In this document: positions 10,747 through 20,790 of the stretch, piece after piece | Position numbering within the stretch: position 1 is the stretch's first letter | Layout of the letters: every line of letters starts with the position of its first letter | Notes under the pieces: model-generated | The model's database searches: none | What the model was told of the DNA's origin: nothing | The model's input: only the letters and a program-made list of their open reading frames with translations | NCBI RefSeq assembly: GCF_000002515.2 | Contig: NC_006039.1 | Span: forward strand, 1,612,001-1,676,000 | Source: Kluyveromyces lactis | Taxonomy: Eukaryota > Ascomycota > Saccharomycetes > Saccharomycetales > Saccharomycetaceae | DNA length: 64,000 nt | Reading direction: 5' to 3' | Position numbers and translations under genes: made by a program

Positions 10747-12840
10747 ATGGAAACACCACCACCAATTTCTAAATCAGCATCATCTGTGGAAACTAGTGTG
10801 ACGAAACTATTGATTTCAACTAAACAACTATTACAAATTCTGACGCAATGGTCCAAGGGCAAAGTTACCGAGCGTAATGTTTCCGATGTGTATGTTCAAT
10901 TGGGTAATGATTTCAAGTTAGTCAGTAGACATTTTACCCATGCTAGAATTGATATTTCGGATCTTGGCGATGTGCCAAAAGACCTTCGAAGAATATTGGA
11001 GGTGGCATTGAGAGAGACTGCATCTGAGGAAACGTTGAATAAATACCTACCGCAGATCAGAGATATTATAGTTAAACTCTTGGAGAAACTTAAGGTTAAA
11101 CAGGCGATGATAAAACTGAGCAGGAATGAAGATGCTTTGAAATATCAGCATACTCCTCAAAGATCTTCCGTTTCATCCGTAGTCAGCGCAACGACATCTT
11201 TGGCTGGCGCGGGACCGACATCTACTTCAGCTCATATTGAAACAAAACAGATACCTACGTTAGAAGTTCCCAAGGGTTCTGAAAGCGATGCGTTAACTCA
11301 ATTGAAAAAGGGAAATAATCTGCAAAGAAGAGCCTCGAAGAGGTTTTCAGCGTATCATATGGCGAAATTAGCCAACCAAACAGCTTCAGATCCATCGAAT
11401 TCCCCAACGTCTAAAAATTTAGCAGTTCCAGCCGCTGCTGCAGCGGCAGCAGCGGCCAATGTTTCTGATACAGAAAGCATTAAAATGGAAAGACAGCCTT
11501 CTCGAATCTCTTCTGCTTCATCCGTAGATTATCATCCCATGACAGGAGCACCAGAACCAAAAGGTGATAACTCAAGCATAGATGAAATTGTTGTCTTTTT
11601 GAAGATCGGTGAGAAGGTGAAACGATGTGTAACTAGTTCTCACCTCTCTTTCAACAAGCTTAGACTTTTATTTGTTGAGAAATTTGCATATTCCCCAGGA
11701 GGTGATGTATTCCCTGACATATATGTGAAGGAACCCAAATACGAGGCATTTTACGAACTTGAAGAGAGTCACCTACATGGTATAATAGATGGGAGCGTAT
11801 TCCAATTACAGGTACAATCATCGTCTCTAGATGAACAGTTCCGCCAACTTCAAGATGGTTTATTAGAAAAGCAAGATACAATTTTTCAAAATTTGAAAGA
11901 GATTATCCAAAATAGTACTCACGTATCGTCACCAGATTATTCAAGTGGTCCAAAATCCTCAGATTCTGCAACAGTTATACATGAGGATCATCGTAAAGAA
12001 GTTGCTCATATTAGGCACGAAATTACCGTTTTAAAACAGATACATAGCGACCAAAAGAGATCGCTTCAAAATACTATAAACGCTATCGTGGAAAAACTAC
12101 AGAAATTCCAGAGCCTTTCAATAACTACAGGAAAGTCAGCTAATCGCGATTATATGGAAAAGTCCCAGTCGAAGTTATCCGAAGTTTCTGATAATCTTTT
12201 GAGTAAAGTTGACGATCTTCAAGATGTCATTGAGGCATTACGTAAAGATGTGGCCATTAGAGGTGCGAGAACACCCAAGAAGAAGATTGAAAATGTATCG
12301 TCTGAATTAGACTCCGCTAAGAAGGATTTGGATCAAATGAGAAATTATATAGATGTCGAAAAGCCAAATTGGAAAACTATTTGGGAAGCGGAATTAGATA
12401 GGGTGTGTGAAGAGCAACAGTTCATGACATTGCAAGAAGATCTCGTATTTGATTTACAAGAAGACTTGAATAAGGTTATGGAGACATTTGATTTGGTTAA
12501 ATTGTGCTGCGAACAACAGGAAAAGGCCCCAAAGAAGAATAAGGGAAACCCCATTCTTCCGATAGCCAAGCCAGGCACATATAATATGATCCGCGATCAA
12601 GTCTTGACTGAAGTTCAGAATCTCAACCCAGATCATGACAGTAGAGTGGAAGCCATTAAAAAGGCAGAAAAACTAAGAAACAGAGAGAAAGAGTACAAGG
12701 AAAATGAAGCCTTTGAAGATGAGTTGGGCAATTTCGTTGAGAAAGGTAACTTCAAAAAGGCCGGTGGCATTGAGGAGATAGAACGCCTAAGAAAACAAAA
12801 AGACGAAGAAAATCTGCGTGTTAATTTTGGTCTGATATAG
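10747..12840 (+). CDS. BUD6: Bud6/Aip3, actin- and formin-interacting polarity factor
   Basis: A 697-residue protein (S. cerevisiae about 788), a nucleation-promoting factor that works with formins at bud tip and bud neck. An N-terminal helical region (about 20-130) is followed by a Ser-rich linker with an alanine run. The central and C-terminal AIP3 domain begins near residue 280 (motif DEIVVFLKIGEKVKRCV), with long coiled coils after it and a lysine-rich end. An upstream GTG keeps the frame open; the first ATG (METPPPISKSAS) is taken as the start. Convergent with EST2, only 24 bp between stop codons. Confidence 0.9.
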   Translation: METPPPISKSASSVETSVTKLLISTKQLLQILTQWSKGKVTERNVSDVYVQLGNDFKLVSRHFTHARIDISDLGDVPKDLRRILEVALRETASEETLNKYLPQIRDIIVKLLEKLKVKQAMIKLSRNEDALKYQHTPQRSSVSSVVSATTSLAGAGPTSTSAHIETKQIPTLEVPKGSESDALTQLKKGNNLQRRASKRFSAYHMAKLANQTASDPSNSPTSKNLAVPAAAAAAAAANVSDTESIKMERQPSRISSASSVDYHPMTGAPEPKGDNSSIDEIVVFLKIGEKVKRCVTSSHLSFNKLRLLFVEKFAYSPGGDVFPDIYVKEPKYEAFYELEESHLHGIIDGSVFQLQVQSSSLDEQFRQLQDGLLEKQDTIFQNLKEIIQNSTHVSSPDYSSGPKSSDSATVIHEDHRKEVAHIRHEITVLKQIHSDQKRSLQNTINAIVEKLQKFQSLSITTGKSANRDYMEKSQSKLSEVSDNLLSKVDDLQDVIEALRKDVAIRGARTPKKKIENVSSELDSAKKDLDQMRNYIDVEKPNWKTIWEAELDRVCEEQQFMTLQEDLVFDLQEDLNKVMETFDLVKLCCEQQEKAPKKNKGNPILPIAKPGTYNMIRDQVLTEVQNLNPDHDSRVEAIKKAEKLRNREKEYKENEAFEDELGNFVEKGNFKKAGGIEEIERLRKQKDEENLRVNFGLI

Positions 12841-12864
12841 GTACAATAATTTTAAGTAATAGCA

Positions 12865-15450
12865 TTAAAACTCTATTAATAGTTTCAAATCGCTGACATT
12901 TGTCAAAATGTCTGCAAATGCGTTCTTCCTTAATTTTAATTGTTCAAGGAAAACTGACAACACCAGTTCTTTTGACGCGACGGACTTTTCCATCGAGAAC
13001 ATATTAGCTGAAGAGAGGTTAAGATCAATTCGCTGAAAAATGTTGAAAACAAATTGTTTGAAAGATCTTCTGCTGCTTTTCTTCCTATTAAAAAGGACAA
13101 TGAACGATTGAATTACATTTAACGCAACTTCTCTCAGGAACCTTGCAGCCGTTTCCCAAGAATTTAAGCGCTCGTCCAGCATATTATAAGATAGTCTCAT
13201 CTCAAAGATCCAGAGTAATTTATTATACAGTTGCTTAGATGATCCCAAAACTGTTCCTAGGACATTATACGATGAGCGGTCTTTCCAAACTTCTAGGGTT
13301 CTTAGATTTAACTGCAGTGCACAAAAAGGTACATTTGTTGATGTTTCAGATTCTGATGAAGTAACCAAGACTTTTTGTGGGTTTATATAAGTATTGAAAG
13401 ATTTGAATCCTGTTTGAGCCAGATTATTAAGCCGCTCGATGTATTTCTTGGAAGTTGAAACTATTAGAAAATCATCCACCAGCCGTATTATCATCGGATC
13501 TGAATCATTTTCATCAGTAAACTCGGTGTAGAATTCAAGTAGGTCGTCATACAATATATCAACAAGAACGGAAGATAAGGGAGTTCCTTGAAAGAGTCCA
13601 TCTTTTCTTAAGTAACACTTGCCTCTGTAAAAGATACTGGTTTTGAAGAGTTCCATTTTAACTACTGTTAAAACGTCTTCTTTTGATAAGACAGTAGTTT
13701 TGACTGAATCAATTACTAAATCATTTTCCTGGAATTGTATGTCTCCATTTACAGCATGAAGCCTTTTCAGACGAGTGGAAGCAGTTGTCAGTATATCTTG
13801 AGATCTAATAAAAAACTGCTGCTCTTCACATATCCGAGCCTCTACCAATTTCATTACTTTCTGAACCGGAATTGAATCATAGCAGGATTGAATGTCAAAC
13901 TTTAAAAGATAGAGATTCGGTATTTTACCATGTTTTAAAAGTAGCCTTTGCTTATAACTTAATACAATCTTGGGTATTTCCAAAGGAGAGAATGCTTTTG
14001 TAAACTTGGTATTTCGTCTCATCCTCAATCTTTCCAGTATAATCTTGGTGGGCTTCAGAGCGTTCGTAACGTAATCATTAAACTCGTTAAACTCTTGTAT
14101 ATTGACTCCTTTACACGGCACCGCTATTATTCTGAAATCGAGGCCTGATTTTTTTGGTATTAAACGAAGATTTCTGTGATTGAACTTGGATTCTGTGAAA
14201 GATCTGTGCTGGAAACAATATTTATTCTCAAGCAAATACCTCCTAAAGTAAGATTTCAAAAAAGGTTGTGACATGGTTTTCCAAGTATCATGACGAATAT
14301 AAACTATATCGACAGTCGACGATAGTTCTGTCACATAGAAAAATGTAGATAGTAATTTTGGGACGTAACAGGAAAGGATCCAAAAAAACAGTTTATAAAG
14401 AAGCGCTTGTCGATTTTTCACATCATAATATGGAATCTTTTGAGTTTGTTCACCAGCTGGAAGCCGCCTTGTTTCTAGCCATTTGACATCTTTCACACGC
14501 AATCCTTTACATAATTCATCAAATAGTATCTTTGAATGGAGCGGTTTTTTGACAAGTATTGCAATCGCTTTTGATAGAACGCTATAGTTTGAATTTGATC
14601 CTAACAGGTCCAATGGGAACGTTTTTCTAACACATACAATGAGCAGTTTGATGACACTTTTGGGTGATGAATAGAAAGTATCTGATTTGGGGCATATATT
14701 ATTGATGATGTGTCTATATGAAAACCTCTCGTGAGCTCGAATGAGCTCATATAAAATGGGTTTTAGATTATTCAATGCAAAGTTTAGAGAACGAGGTGTC
14801 TTACTGCTCTCTGATATTTTCGGAAAAATCTCAGCTATTAACAGCCCCTGATCAGTCTCAATGATATTCTTGTAATCTTGCGGTCTTATCTTATGATATA
14901 GAGCAGAGTTCCAATCTATCGTTAGCTTAGTATTTCTTTCCCTCCTATACGACCGATCTAGCCATGCAGGTGGCACCTGAGGCGCGTTAGCGGGGGTTCC
15001 AATTATCTGCCTGAAGTAATGGCCGGTGTTGAAATATACGGAATAGTTGATTAACAAATTCACAAAATTGTCAGTGCCAACCAGCTGATGGAACAATCTC
15101 CAGCTATTACATTTCAATACACTTACGCTTATGTTCGATGAACGGCAAAACAGTTTGGTCATGACATCTGAATTCTTTCCCAGCTGGTAACCATAAGTCA
15201 GTATATTATTCGTAAAATTCTTGTGCAAAAGGTAGAGAATGCATGTTTCTATAGTTTCACAGTGATACGATGAGCTGAAAGTAGAAGATATTTCAATTTC
15301 AGGAGGTACGCAATGTTTGCTGTTAACTTGTGCGAAACAGCTGAGTAACAGATTGGATACCCCATTAGAGTCAGCATTGATCAGAATATCCGATTTTCTG
15401 AGGGTTTCATAGCACTCTAAAGATTCCAAATATTCGACAAGAATTTTCAT
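12865..15450 (-). CDS. EST2: Telomerase reverse transcriptase Est2
   Basis: An 861-residue telomerase catalytic subunit (S. cerevisiae about 884). The N-terminal half is the TEN/TRBD region, with the T motif around residues 370-392 (TFFYVTELSS). The RT domain shows motifs 1/2 at 429-446 (RLIPKKSGLDFRIIAV), motif A at about 515-527 (LKFDIQSCYDSI, catalytic Asp519), B' at 617-632 (DGLFQGTPLSSV) and C at 656-663 (RLVDDFLI, Asp659/Asp660). The CYDSI and LVDDFL spellings are specific to TERT rather than to retroelement RTs. The frame is intact. The gene lies between BUD6 and TAD3, as in S. cerevisiae. Confidence 0.95.
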   Translation of the reverse strand: MKILVEYLESLECYETLRKSDILINADSNGVSNLLLSCFAQVNSKHCVPPEIEISSTFSSSYHCETIETCILYLLHKNFTNNILTYGYQLGKNSDVMTKLFCRSSNISVSVLKCNSWRLFHQLVGTDNFVNLLINYSVYFNTGHYFRQIIGTPANAPQVPPAWLDRSYRRERNTKLTIDWNSALYHKIRPQDYKNIIETDQGLLIAEIFPKISESSKTPRSLNFALNNLKPILYELIRAHERFSYRHIINNICPKSDTFYSSPKSVIKLLIVCVRKTFPLDLLGSNSNYSVLSKAIAILVKKPLHSKILFDELCKGLRVKDVKWLETRRLPAGEQTQKIPYYDVKNRQALLYKLFFWILSCYVPKLLSTFFYVTELSSTVDIVYIRHDTWKTMSQPFLKSYFRRYLLENKYCFQHRSFTESKFNHRNLRLIPKKSGLDFRIIAVPCKGVNIQEFNEFNDYVTNALKPTKIILERLRMRRNTKFTKAFSPLEIPKIVLSYKQRLLLKHGKIPNLYLLKFDIQSCYDSIPVQKVMKLVEARICEEQQFFIRSQDILTTASTRLKRLHAVNGDIQFQENDLVIDSVKTTVLSKEDVLTVVKMELFKTSIFYRGKCYLRKDGLFQGTPLSSVLVDILYDDLLEFYTEFTDENDSDPMIIRLVDDFLIVSTSKKYIERLNNLAQTGFKSFNTYINPQKVLVTSSESETSTNVPFCALQLNLRTLEVWKDRSSYNVLGTVLGSSKQLYNKLLWIFEMRLSYNMLDERLNSWETAARFLREVALNVIQSFIVLFNRKKSSRRSFKQFVFNIFQRIDLNLSSANMFSMEKSVASKELVLSVFLEQLKLRKNAFADILTNVSDLKLLIEF

Positions 15451-15603
15451 CTAAACCAATTGATATAGGTCATTATTCGAAGTCACCTTAGTCATCTCGA
15501 TGATCAATTTAAGGTTCTTATTAATTATTCTCAGTGTTCATCTTTCTTACGAGCATGATCTAAACTGGTAAATAGTGTTTCGTAGCCTATAATTTCTGGA
15601 TAT

Positions 15604-15648
15604 GAATTTTTCAATGATAGAAATGTAAGATGCGATGCGATGAGATGA
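15604..15648 (+). promoter_or_regulatory. RRPE + PAC elements upstream of TAD3
   Basis: An RRPE-like GAATTTTTCA (15604-15613) is followed by GCGATGAGATGA (15637-15648), a PAC box, 85 bp before the TAD3 ATG. PAC and RRPE mark promoters of ribosome and tRNA biogenesis genes (Dot6/Tod6 and Stb3 sites in S. cerevisiae). The order RRPE then PAC, with GCGATGAG on the gene strand, is the same as at TRM112 and ESF2. Confidence 0.7.
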
Positions 15649-15732
15649 TATACTAATATGTAAAGGGTAAAGGAAATGGATGCTTAATTATAGCTCTAGA
15701 TTTACTAGTTATTCACATGAAAAGCTAACAGT

Positions 15733-16719
15733 ATGGTTAAGAAACATCTGAACCCCACTAAGATCGATTTTATAAAATGCATCGTCGAAGATTGCCTCTG
15801 GCAAATTCGAGATACCAAAAACGTTGATGTGCCTGATCTAGTTGAGGCTTGGTCTATCGAAGTACGTCCAAGGGAAAGTAAGTCAGTGATACCATTCGTA
15901 CGAGGTATTCAGGATAATGACCCCGTTTCATTCCTTCATGTGAAACGGATCAAGAAGCTTGATAGCGACACACTACGAGTACTTATCGGCTCCAAAGAGT
16001 ACATACCGGATAGATCAACTTTTGACAATATGCTGAAAGGAGTCGTTTTCCAGTATGACAATGTGAAAGACGATAACAAAGTACCGAAGGTCGGTCCATC
16101 GACTAAAAGCTTAATGTTGAAGTGGAGTGAACAGTATTGGCCGTTAATTTGGAGAGGAAATCCTAATGACCAGATATTAAACGACTATATATTTGACATG
16201 ACAGAGATTCGGTCATTGTTAACCAAGATAGCAGAAGAGTCTCGAGCAATCCGAGATTCGGATAGCATGCAACTTCCAATAGTATCGGCATTCGTTAATC
16301 CAAAATCTGGTAAAATTATAATATCAAAGGATTATAGACATAGTGGATCTCCCCTCGATCACAGTGTTATGGTCGGAATAAATGAGGTAGCTAAAGAAGA
16401 GCAGGAGAGAAGAGACCGTGTCCAAAACGGTACCGCGTCAGAAAAAGATATACATCAAGGGGAAACTTATCTCTGCTTAGATTTTGACGTATACACCAGT
16501 CATGAGCCGTGCTCAATGTGCAGCATGGCACTAATTCATTCCAGAGTGAAAAGATGCATATTCATCAATCCTATGTCGGTCAGCGGTGCACTGAAACCTG
16601 ATTCAGGTGATGGATACTGCATGCATTCAAACAAAGATTTGAACTCCAAGTATGAAGTCTTCCAATGGGTTGGTGAAGAATTGGAAGTGCCTGGAATAGA
16701 TTCTACCGTGTGTTCTTGA
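15733..16719 (+). CDS. TAD3: Tad3, non-catalytic subunit of tRNA A34 deaminase
   Basis: A 328-residue protein (S. cerevisiae about 322) that pairs with Tad2 to convert A34 to inosine in tRNA anticodons. The cytidine/deoxycytidylate deaminase fold occupies the C-terminal half. The zinc-binding PCxxC is in HEPCSMCSMAL. The usual HAE is DHSVM here: the proton-shuttling Glu is replaced by Val, as known for Tad3, so this subunit is structural. Starts at the first ATG. Its stop is 5 bp from the convergent NKP2 stop, so the two 3' UTRs must overlap. Confidence 0.94.
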   Translation: MVKKHLNPTKIDFIKCIVEDCLWQIRDTKNVDVPDLVEAWSIEVRPRESKSVIPFVRGIQDNDPVSFLHVKRIKKLDSDTLRVLIGSKEYIPDRSTFDNMLKGVVFQYDNVKDDNKVPKVGPSTKSLMLKWSEQYWPLIWRGNPNDQILNDYIFDMTEIRSLLTKIAEESRAIRDSDSMQLPIVSAFVNPKSGKIIISKDYRHSGSPLDHSVMVGINEVAKEEQERRDRVQNGTASEKDIHQGETYLCLDFDVYTSHEPCSMCSMALIHSRVKRCIFINPMSVSGALKPDSGDGYCMHSNKDLNSKYEVFQWVGEELEVPGIDSTVCS

Positions 16720-16724
16720 GCTTT

Positions 16725-17180
16725 TCAACTAGAAGGTTGGTTGGTTTCCATGTCCGTTATTAATTTTGCAACATTATCGTACATGGAAGTATCTATTGCT
16801 TCAATGTCACTGAGTTCCATTGCATATTTCAAAAGTTTTGTATTTTTATTATCTAGTTCAATGTTTAATTGATTTAAATGCTGCTGCAACATATCATCAA
16901 TGCTATGCAATAGTTTATTTACTTCCTCGAGAGAAATGGAGTCTTCAATTTGTTCCCGTTCGAGCTCAACTCTTATCAAAGACAGCTTGTTGTCGATGAG
17001 TTTATCTATTTTTTCAATGATCCGTTGATCATTCTCTTCATAACTTTTGTATAACTGTGACGCGATCACAGTGTTGGATTCCGGTATCGTTCTAGAAAAT
17101 AGATCAACAAACTGATCCTCAGTATACAAACGTGAGACTAAAATGCCGTCTAAATGCTTGTATAATACTTCGTGGAGCAT
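16725..17180 (-). CDS. NKP2: Nkp2, inner kinetochore (CCAN/Ctf19 complex) subunit
   Basis: A 151-residue, almost entirely helical/coiled-coil protein (S. cerevisiae Nkp2 about 153). Family-like stretches are SLEEVNKLLHSIDDMLQQHL in the middle and LTEDQF-type residues near the N-terminus. The reading frame is open another 165 bp upstream from a GTG, but the ATG at MLHEVLYKHLDG gives the family length and is chosen. Neighbouring TAD3 as in S. cerevisiae supports the call. Identification depends on synteny as much as sequence, because the protein diverges fast. Confidence 0.82.
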   Translation of the reverse strand: MLHEVLYKHLDGILVSRLYTEDQFVDLFSRTIPESNTVIASQLYKSYEENDQRIIEKIDKLIDNKLSLIRVELEREQIEDSISLEEVNKLLHSIDDMLQQHLNQLNIELDNKNTKLLKYAMELSDIEAIDTSMYDNVAKLITDMETNQPSS

Positions 17181-17476
17181 AGTAATTGAAGTAATAAGGA
17201 TTTCGGGTATGTACTTTTTATTATTCCCAGCGTACGCATTACTGATTCGCGATGATCTTTGATCTTTTTCTATTTGTTGTGGAGATTTTTGGCGACTAAA
17301 TAAATAATAGTCTGACGAAAAGGAAGAGTATTTGTGCAAAACCACAGATGACGGTGGTATTAATACATTAATGATACATAAATCTCCACGAATAGATGGA
17401 GAACTTTATTTTCTATACAGCTTTGTCTAATGGGCGTCTGTGAAGTTAAACTGCTTGGCCGGAAAAGAGAACACAC

Positions 17477-18805
17477 TTATATTCTCAAAGTAGTTTCCAA
17501 GTCATCCATTCTCCTCTTGCCTCTTCTTCTGGATCTTCCGTCATCGACCTTGGCACTTTCTCTCTTTAATCTTCTCATGTTTCTCTCCTTTTCAATTTCA
17601 CGCTTTTCGATTTCCCATTGTGAGAGGACTTCTACCTTAGGGAACCATGAGGCGCCAAGTGTATCTATATCTAGACGGATACCTGATGTGTAACCGAAAG
17701 CTGCCTTATTTTCTACATGGGCCAAATTCAAATTACCTTCGAGCCAATCCTTCTTTACCTTTAGCAAGGATTCATGCAACGAATGTGCAATGGCAGGAAC
17801 GAACTCTCTTTGCAAGCCCAGGTCCTGTACCACCAATTCTGCGAATTGTTCTGGGCATAATGAATCGTCATTAAGGTTCCATTCAAAAGTGTCATCATAA
17901 AGCTTGGAATCGAGATTTGCAGTCAAATTTATTATCACGTGTAAATCAGGAACCTGTAAAGATGCCAATGTTTCATATTCTTGTAATTGTTCGTTAATCA
18001 TAGAGATAATCTGTGTATATGGGGAATTATTTGGGTTGGAAAGCACTGGGAAATCAAGATCCTGGCACAAGATCGTAGCAAACTGTTCTGGAGTCATCGA
18101 ATGGTCGTTCAAATTCCACATGAAAAAATCTGCTAACTTGTGTCCACTGAATTCAACGTTTAACCGTATTGGAACCATTATCGGGCTTTCTATATCCACT
18201 TGCTGCGGATCCTGGATAGAATCTCCAAGAAGGTCTTTATAACTGATAGCGATCCTACTTTGCACGAAAGTTTCCCTAATCCTAGGATATTTCAACAAAG
18301 CTAGCGGAGTGGCAGAATCATCCTGACTTTCAAGGTCGGGCAAGTCGTTTAGTTTGATGCGATCCAATTCTGAGCTAGGATTTGACGTTCCTGCAGTACC
18401 ATCGTTTGTACCGTCTGGCCCAGTATCTGCAGCCGGCGTTCCGCCAGTGACAGCACCGGGGTCACCAGACCCGGGCGTGCCCTCACCAATGCCACCATCT
18501 TCACCGAGTCCCGCCGCTGCGGCGGCGGTGGCGGCAGCAGCCGCAGCACCTCCATCACTACCGTCTACTTGATCATAGTAGTCCCCACCCCTACGACGAC
18601 CATCCGAATCGTCCACATCATCCTCCAAATCATCCTCATCGTTCTTGTCGATGAATTCATCCAAGAGATCCGTATCGAACTCAGCGTAGTTCACCTGTTT
18701 ACCCCTCTTGTTTCTCGATAACTGCGCAGCAGTAAACAACGGAACATCCTCGTTCTTCACTCTATTATGGAAGTTACTCAAGTAGGCTTGCGGTACGAGC
18801 GACAT
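17477..18805 (-). CDS. SFH1: Sfh1, RSC chromatin remodeller subunit (SNF5/INI1 family)
   Basis: A 442-residue SNF5-family protein (S. cerevisiae Sfh1 about 426). The start at [15 protein letters not shown] fits the family N-terminus; an upstream TTG extension of 21 codons is rejected. Two SNF5 repeats are clear: [15 protein letters not shown] and [15 protein letters not shown], each followed by a QDL motif. Between the N-terminus and repeats lies an acidic stretch and an Ala/Gly-rich tract (about 18480-18560). The C-terminus is Arg/Lys-rich. In S. cerevisiae SFH1 lies between MMS22 and CWC24; here it has moved next to NKP2 and EFB1. Confidence 0.92.
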
Positions 18806-19527
18806 ATCAATACAATTTTGGGAGGCAGGTCGTAGTTGCTTTGTCTGCTGTATATCAGCACGCTTCAATGAGTAAACCGTTTGTTTGTAGTAACACTATC
18901 ATAGTCTTTATTCAACCAGCCCTAAAACACGAACTTGCACTTCTATTCTTGAATTGATGGATACTTTTTCATATTCGTATACAGTGATGAGTTGATTGAA
19001 CAATCTAAGTGTTACCCTGAGTAAACATTTCACTTGTCAAAAGAAAAGGAATCCAGTTTGAAAAAAATGAAAAAAAGAACACTTTCTCAGAAAAATCCGT
19101 ACCGTTTTGGAACCATTTACTATGGCAAAATCGTTTTTCAAAGGGGTGGACCCATGATTTTTGAAAATAAACTTGGTTTTTCTCAAATTGTCGCAGGGCA
19201 CGCCGCAGCGTGCCCTGTTTTCTGCTGTTGCCTTTCCAGTATCTATCTCATCGCACTTACAAGGAAGAAAAAAAATTTTCTTCCACCGCACATTGCATGC
19301 ACTTTGAATACACGTAGATGCCATAATTCCATAGTACATACGTCTTACATATCATATATCTCATAAATATATATATATATATATTGGAACTTTTCGAATT
19401 AGAGTTTTTCATCAGCTTTTCAGTATTTTTTTTTCGTCAATTTGATTCAACGTTCCTTGTAAGAAGAAGAAGAGGAATTGATTCTTTCCTAGTTTCTTCT
19501 CTCACCAGGTTTAACTATCCATTAACG
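18806..19527. promoter_or_regulatory. Divergent promoter region SFH1/EFB1
   Basis: This 722-bp gap holds both promoters. A perfect inverted repeat with 10-bp arms (CAGGGCACGC / GCGTGCCCTG, loop CGCA) lies at 19194-19217. A TATA-type AT tract is at 19364-19384, about 145 bp before the EFB1 ATG, followed by T-rich and then purine-rich leader sequence typical of highly expressed yeast genes. I see no RNA gene. Confidence 0.6.
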
Positions 19528-20441
19528 ATGTCTTTCTCTGATTTCTCCAAGGTCGAAACCTTGCAAAAGTTGAACACTTTCTTGGCTGACAAGTCTTACA
19601 TTGAAGGGTATGTGAAATAATTATAGTGGTGGTTTTCCAATGGCATCAAGCAGTTTTTTGAATAAGAGAATTCTTCAAAGTTTACTATTTCAATGATGAA
19701 CAAATTCTTTGGTCCGTGTTTATGACGGGAAGTAAGACCCCCGGTATGAGTGACAAAGAGACAGTACCTAGACAGTACGATTCTGATTTATCTTTTTTAT
19801 TGAATTCTCTTTTCAGCAAGCAAGCTTAGCTGCCATACAAAAAAATTTCATTTTTTTGTTCTTTCCATTTTACTAACTAACAATTGCATCAATATAGTAC
19901 CTCTGCTACTCAAGCTGACGTCTCTGCTTTCAAGGCTTTCCAATCTACTTACCCAGAATTCTCTAGATGGTTCAACCACATTGCTTCCAAGGCTGATCAA
20001 TTCGAATCCTTGCCAGCTGCTACTTCTACACCAGCTGCTGCTGAAGAAGAAGATGACGATGACGAAGTCGATTTGTTCGGTTCTGACGATGATGTCGATG
20101 AAGAAGCTGAACAATTGAAGGCTAAGAGAATCGCTGAATACAACGAAAAGAAGGCTGCTAAGCCAAAGGCTGCTGCTAAGTCTATCGTTACCTTGGATGT
20201 TAAGCCATGGGATGACGAAACCGATTTGGAAGAATTGGTTGCCAACGTTAAGAACATCGAAATGGATGGTTTGAACTGGGGTGCTCACCAATGGATTCCA
20301 ATTGGTTTCGGTATCAAGAAGTTGCAAATTAACATGGTCATCGAAGATGCTAAGGTTTCTCTTGATGAATTGCAACAACTTATCGAAGAAGATGAAGACC
20401 ACGTCCAATCTACTGATGTTGCTGCTATGCAAAAGTTGTAA
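19528..20441 (+). CDS. EFB1: Translation elongation factor eEF1B alpha (EF-1 beta), spliced
   Basis: Two exons, 19528-19607 and 19898-20441, give a 207-residue protein (S. cerevisiae 206). It is the guanine nucleotide exchange factor for eEF1A. Exon 1 ends in codon position 2 (GG|), and splicing restores SYIEGTSATQAD, which matches the family. The N-terminal GST-C-like domain is followed by an acidic linker (EEEDDDDEVDLFGSDD) and the C-terminal GEF domain from about residue 118 (SIVTLDVKPWDDETDLEEL) to the terminal AAMQKL. Codon use is strongly biased to optimal codons, as expected for high expression. The single intron hosts the U18 snoRNA. Confidence 0.98.
19608..19897 (+). other. EFB1 spliceosomal intron
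   Basis: The intron is 290 nt with a 5' site GTATGT at 19608, branch point TACTAAC at 19871-19877 and 3' site ATATAG ending at 19897. The position in the codon after SYIEG matches the S. cerevisiae EFB1 intron. Confidence 0.96.
19685..19792 (+). ncRNA. snR18: U18 box C/D snoRNA (snR18), intron-encoded
   Basis: Inside the EFB1 intron, box C ATGATGA (19693-19699) and box D CTGA (19783-19786) frame about 94 nt. The guide TTGGTCCGTGTTT (19709-19721) is antisense to AAACACGGACCAA of 25S rRNA, the known U18 target (2'-O-methylation at A649/C650), and is followed by a D'-like ATGA. S. cerevisiae snR18 also lies in the EFB1 intron and is about 102 nt. Exact ends are estimated; the terminal stem looks weak. 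It is released by debranching and trimming of the lariat in the known case. Confidence 0.93.
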
Positions 20442-20790
20442 TTAAACTAATTTAAGTTCTTCACCTTTTTCCCCTTACATAAATGAATAAATAAATATAC
20501 TATATTTCTCAACGACCCCCTTCGTGCTTTCTTGCTGGACCCGAACCCTTGCTGTCTCTTTTATCCTGTTATGTTCATCTTTCTTTTAGGTTTACAGCCT
20601 CTGAGCATCTTAAGAATAGAAATGTGCATAATATAAATGCATATAGATAATTAATTAAACATCATGCTGCATTTAAGGTAAAATATGAGAAAAAAAAACA
20701 GGAAAGGCAACAGAAGCCCTACGGTCTAAGTTCGGTTAAAACAGTTTTCGATTACCTGTTTGTCAATTGCCAGCAAGATTCAAGTTTCAA
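20442..20790 (+). promoter_or_regulatory. EFB1 3' region and VPS8 promoter
   Basis: The 349-bp gap has AT-rich efficiency-type sequences after the EFB1 stop (ATAAATGAATAAATAAATAT) and an A-rich run before VPS8. I see nothing else. Confidence 0.45.

Noticed and set aside
18354-18572. Pro/Ala-rich plus-strand frame over SFH1
   Set aside because: Antisense shadow of the Ala/Gly-rich segment of SFH1.
20767-20790. Upstream TTG start for VPS8, and similar NTG extensions for SWC4, BUD6, NKP2, SFH1, FPK1, MSH3, CDC50, MSO1, LYS9 and BRE5
   Set aside because: Yeast initiation is at ATG with rare exceptions; in each case the first ATG matches the family's N-terminus or length better.
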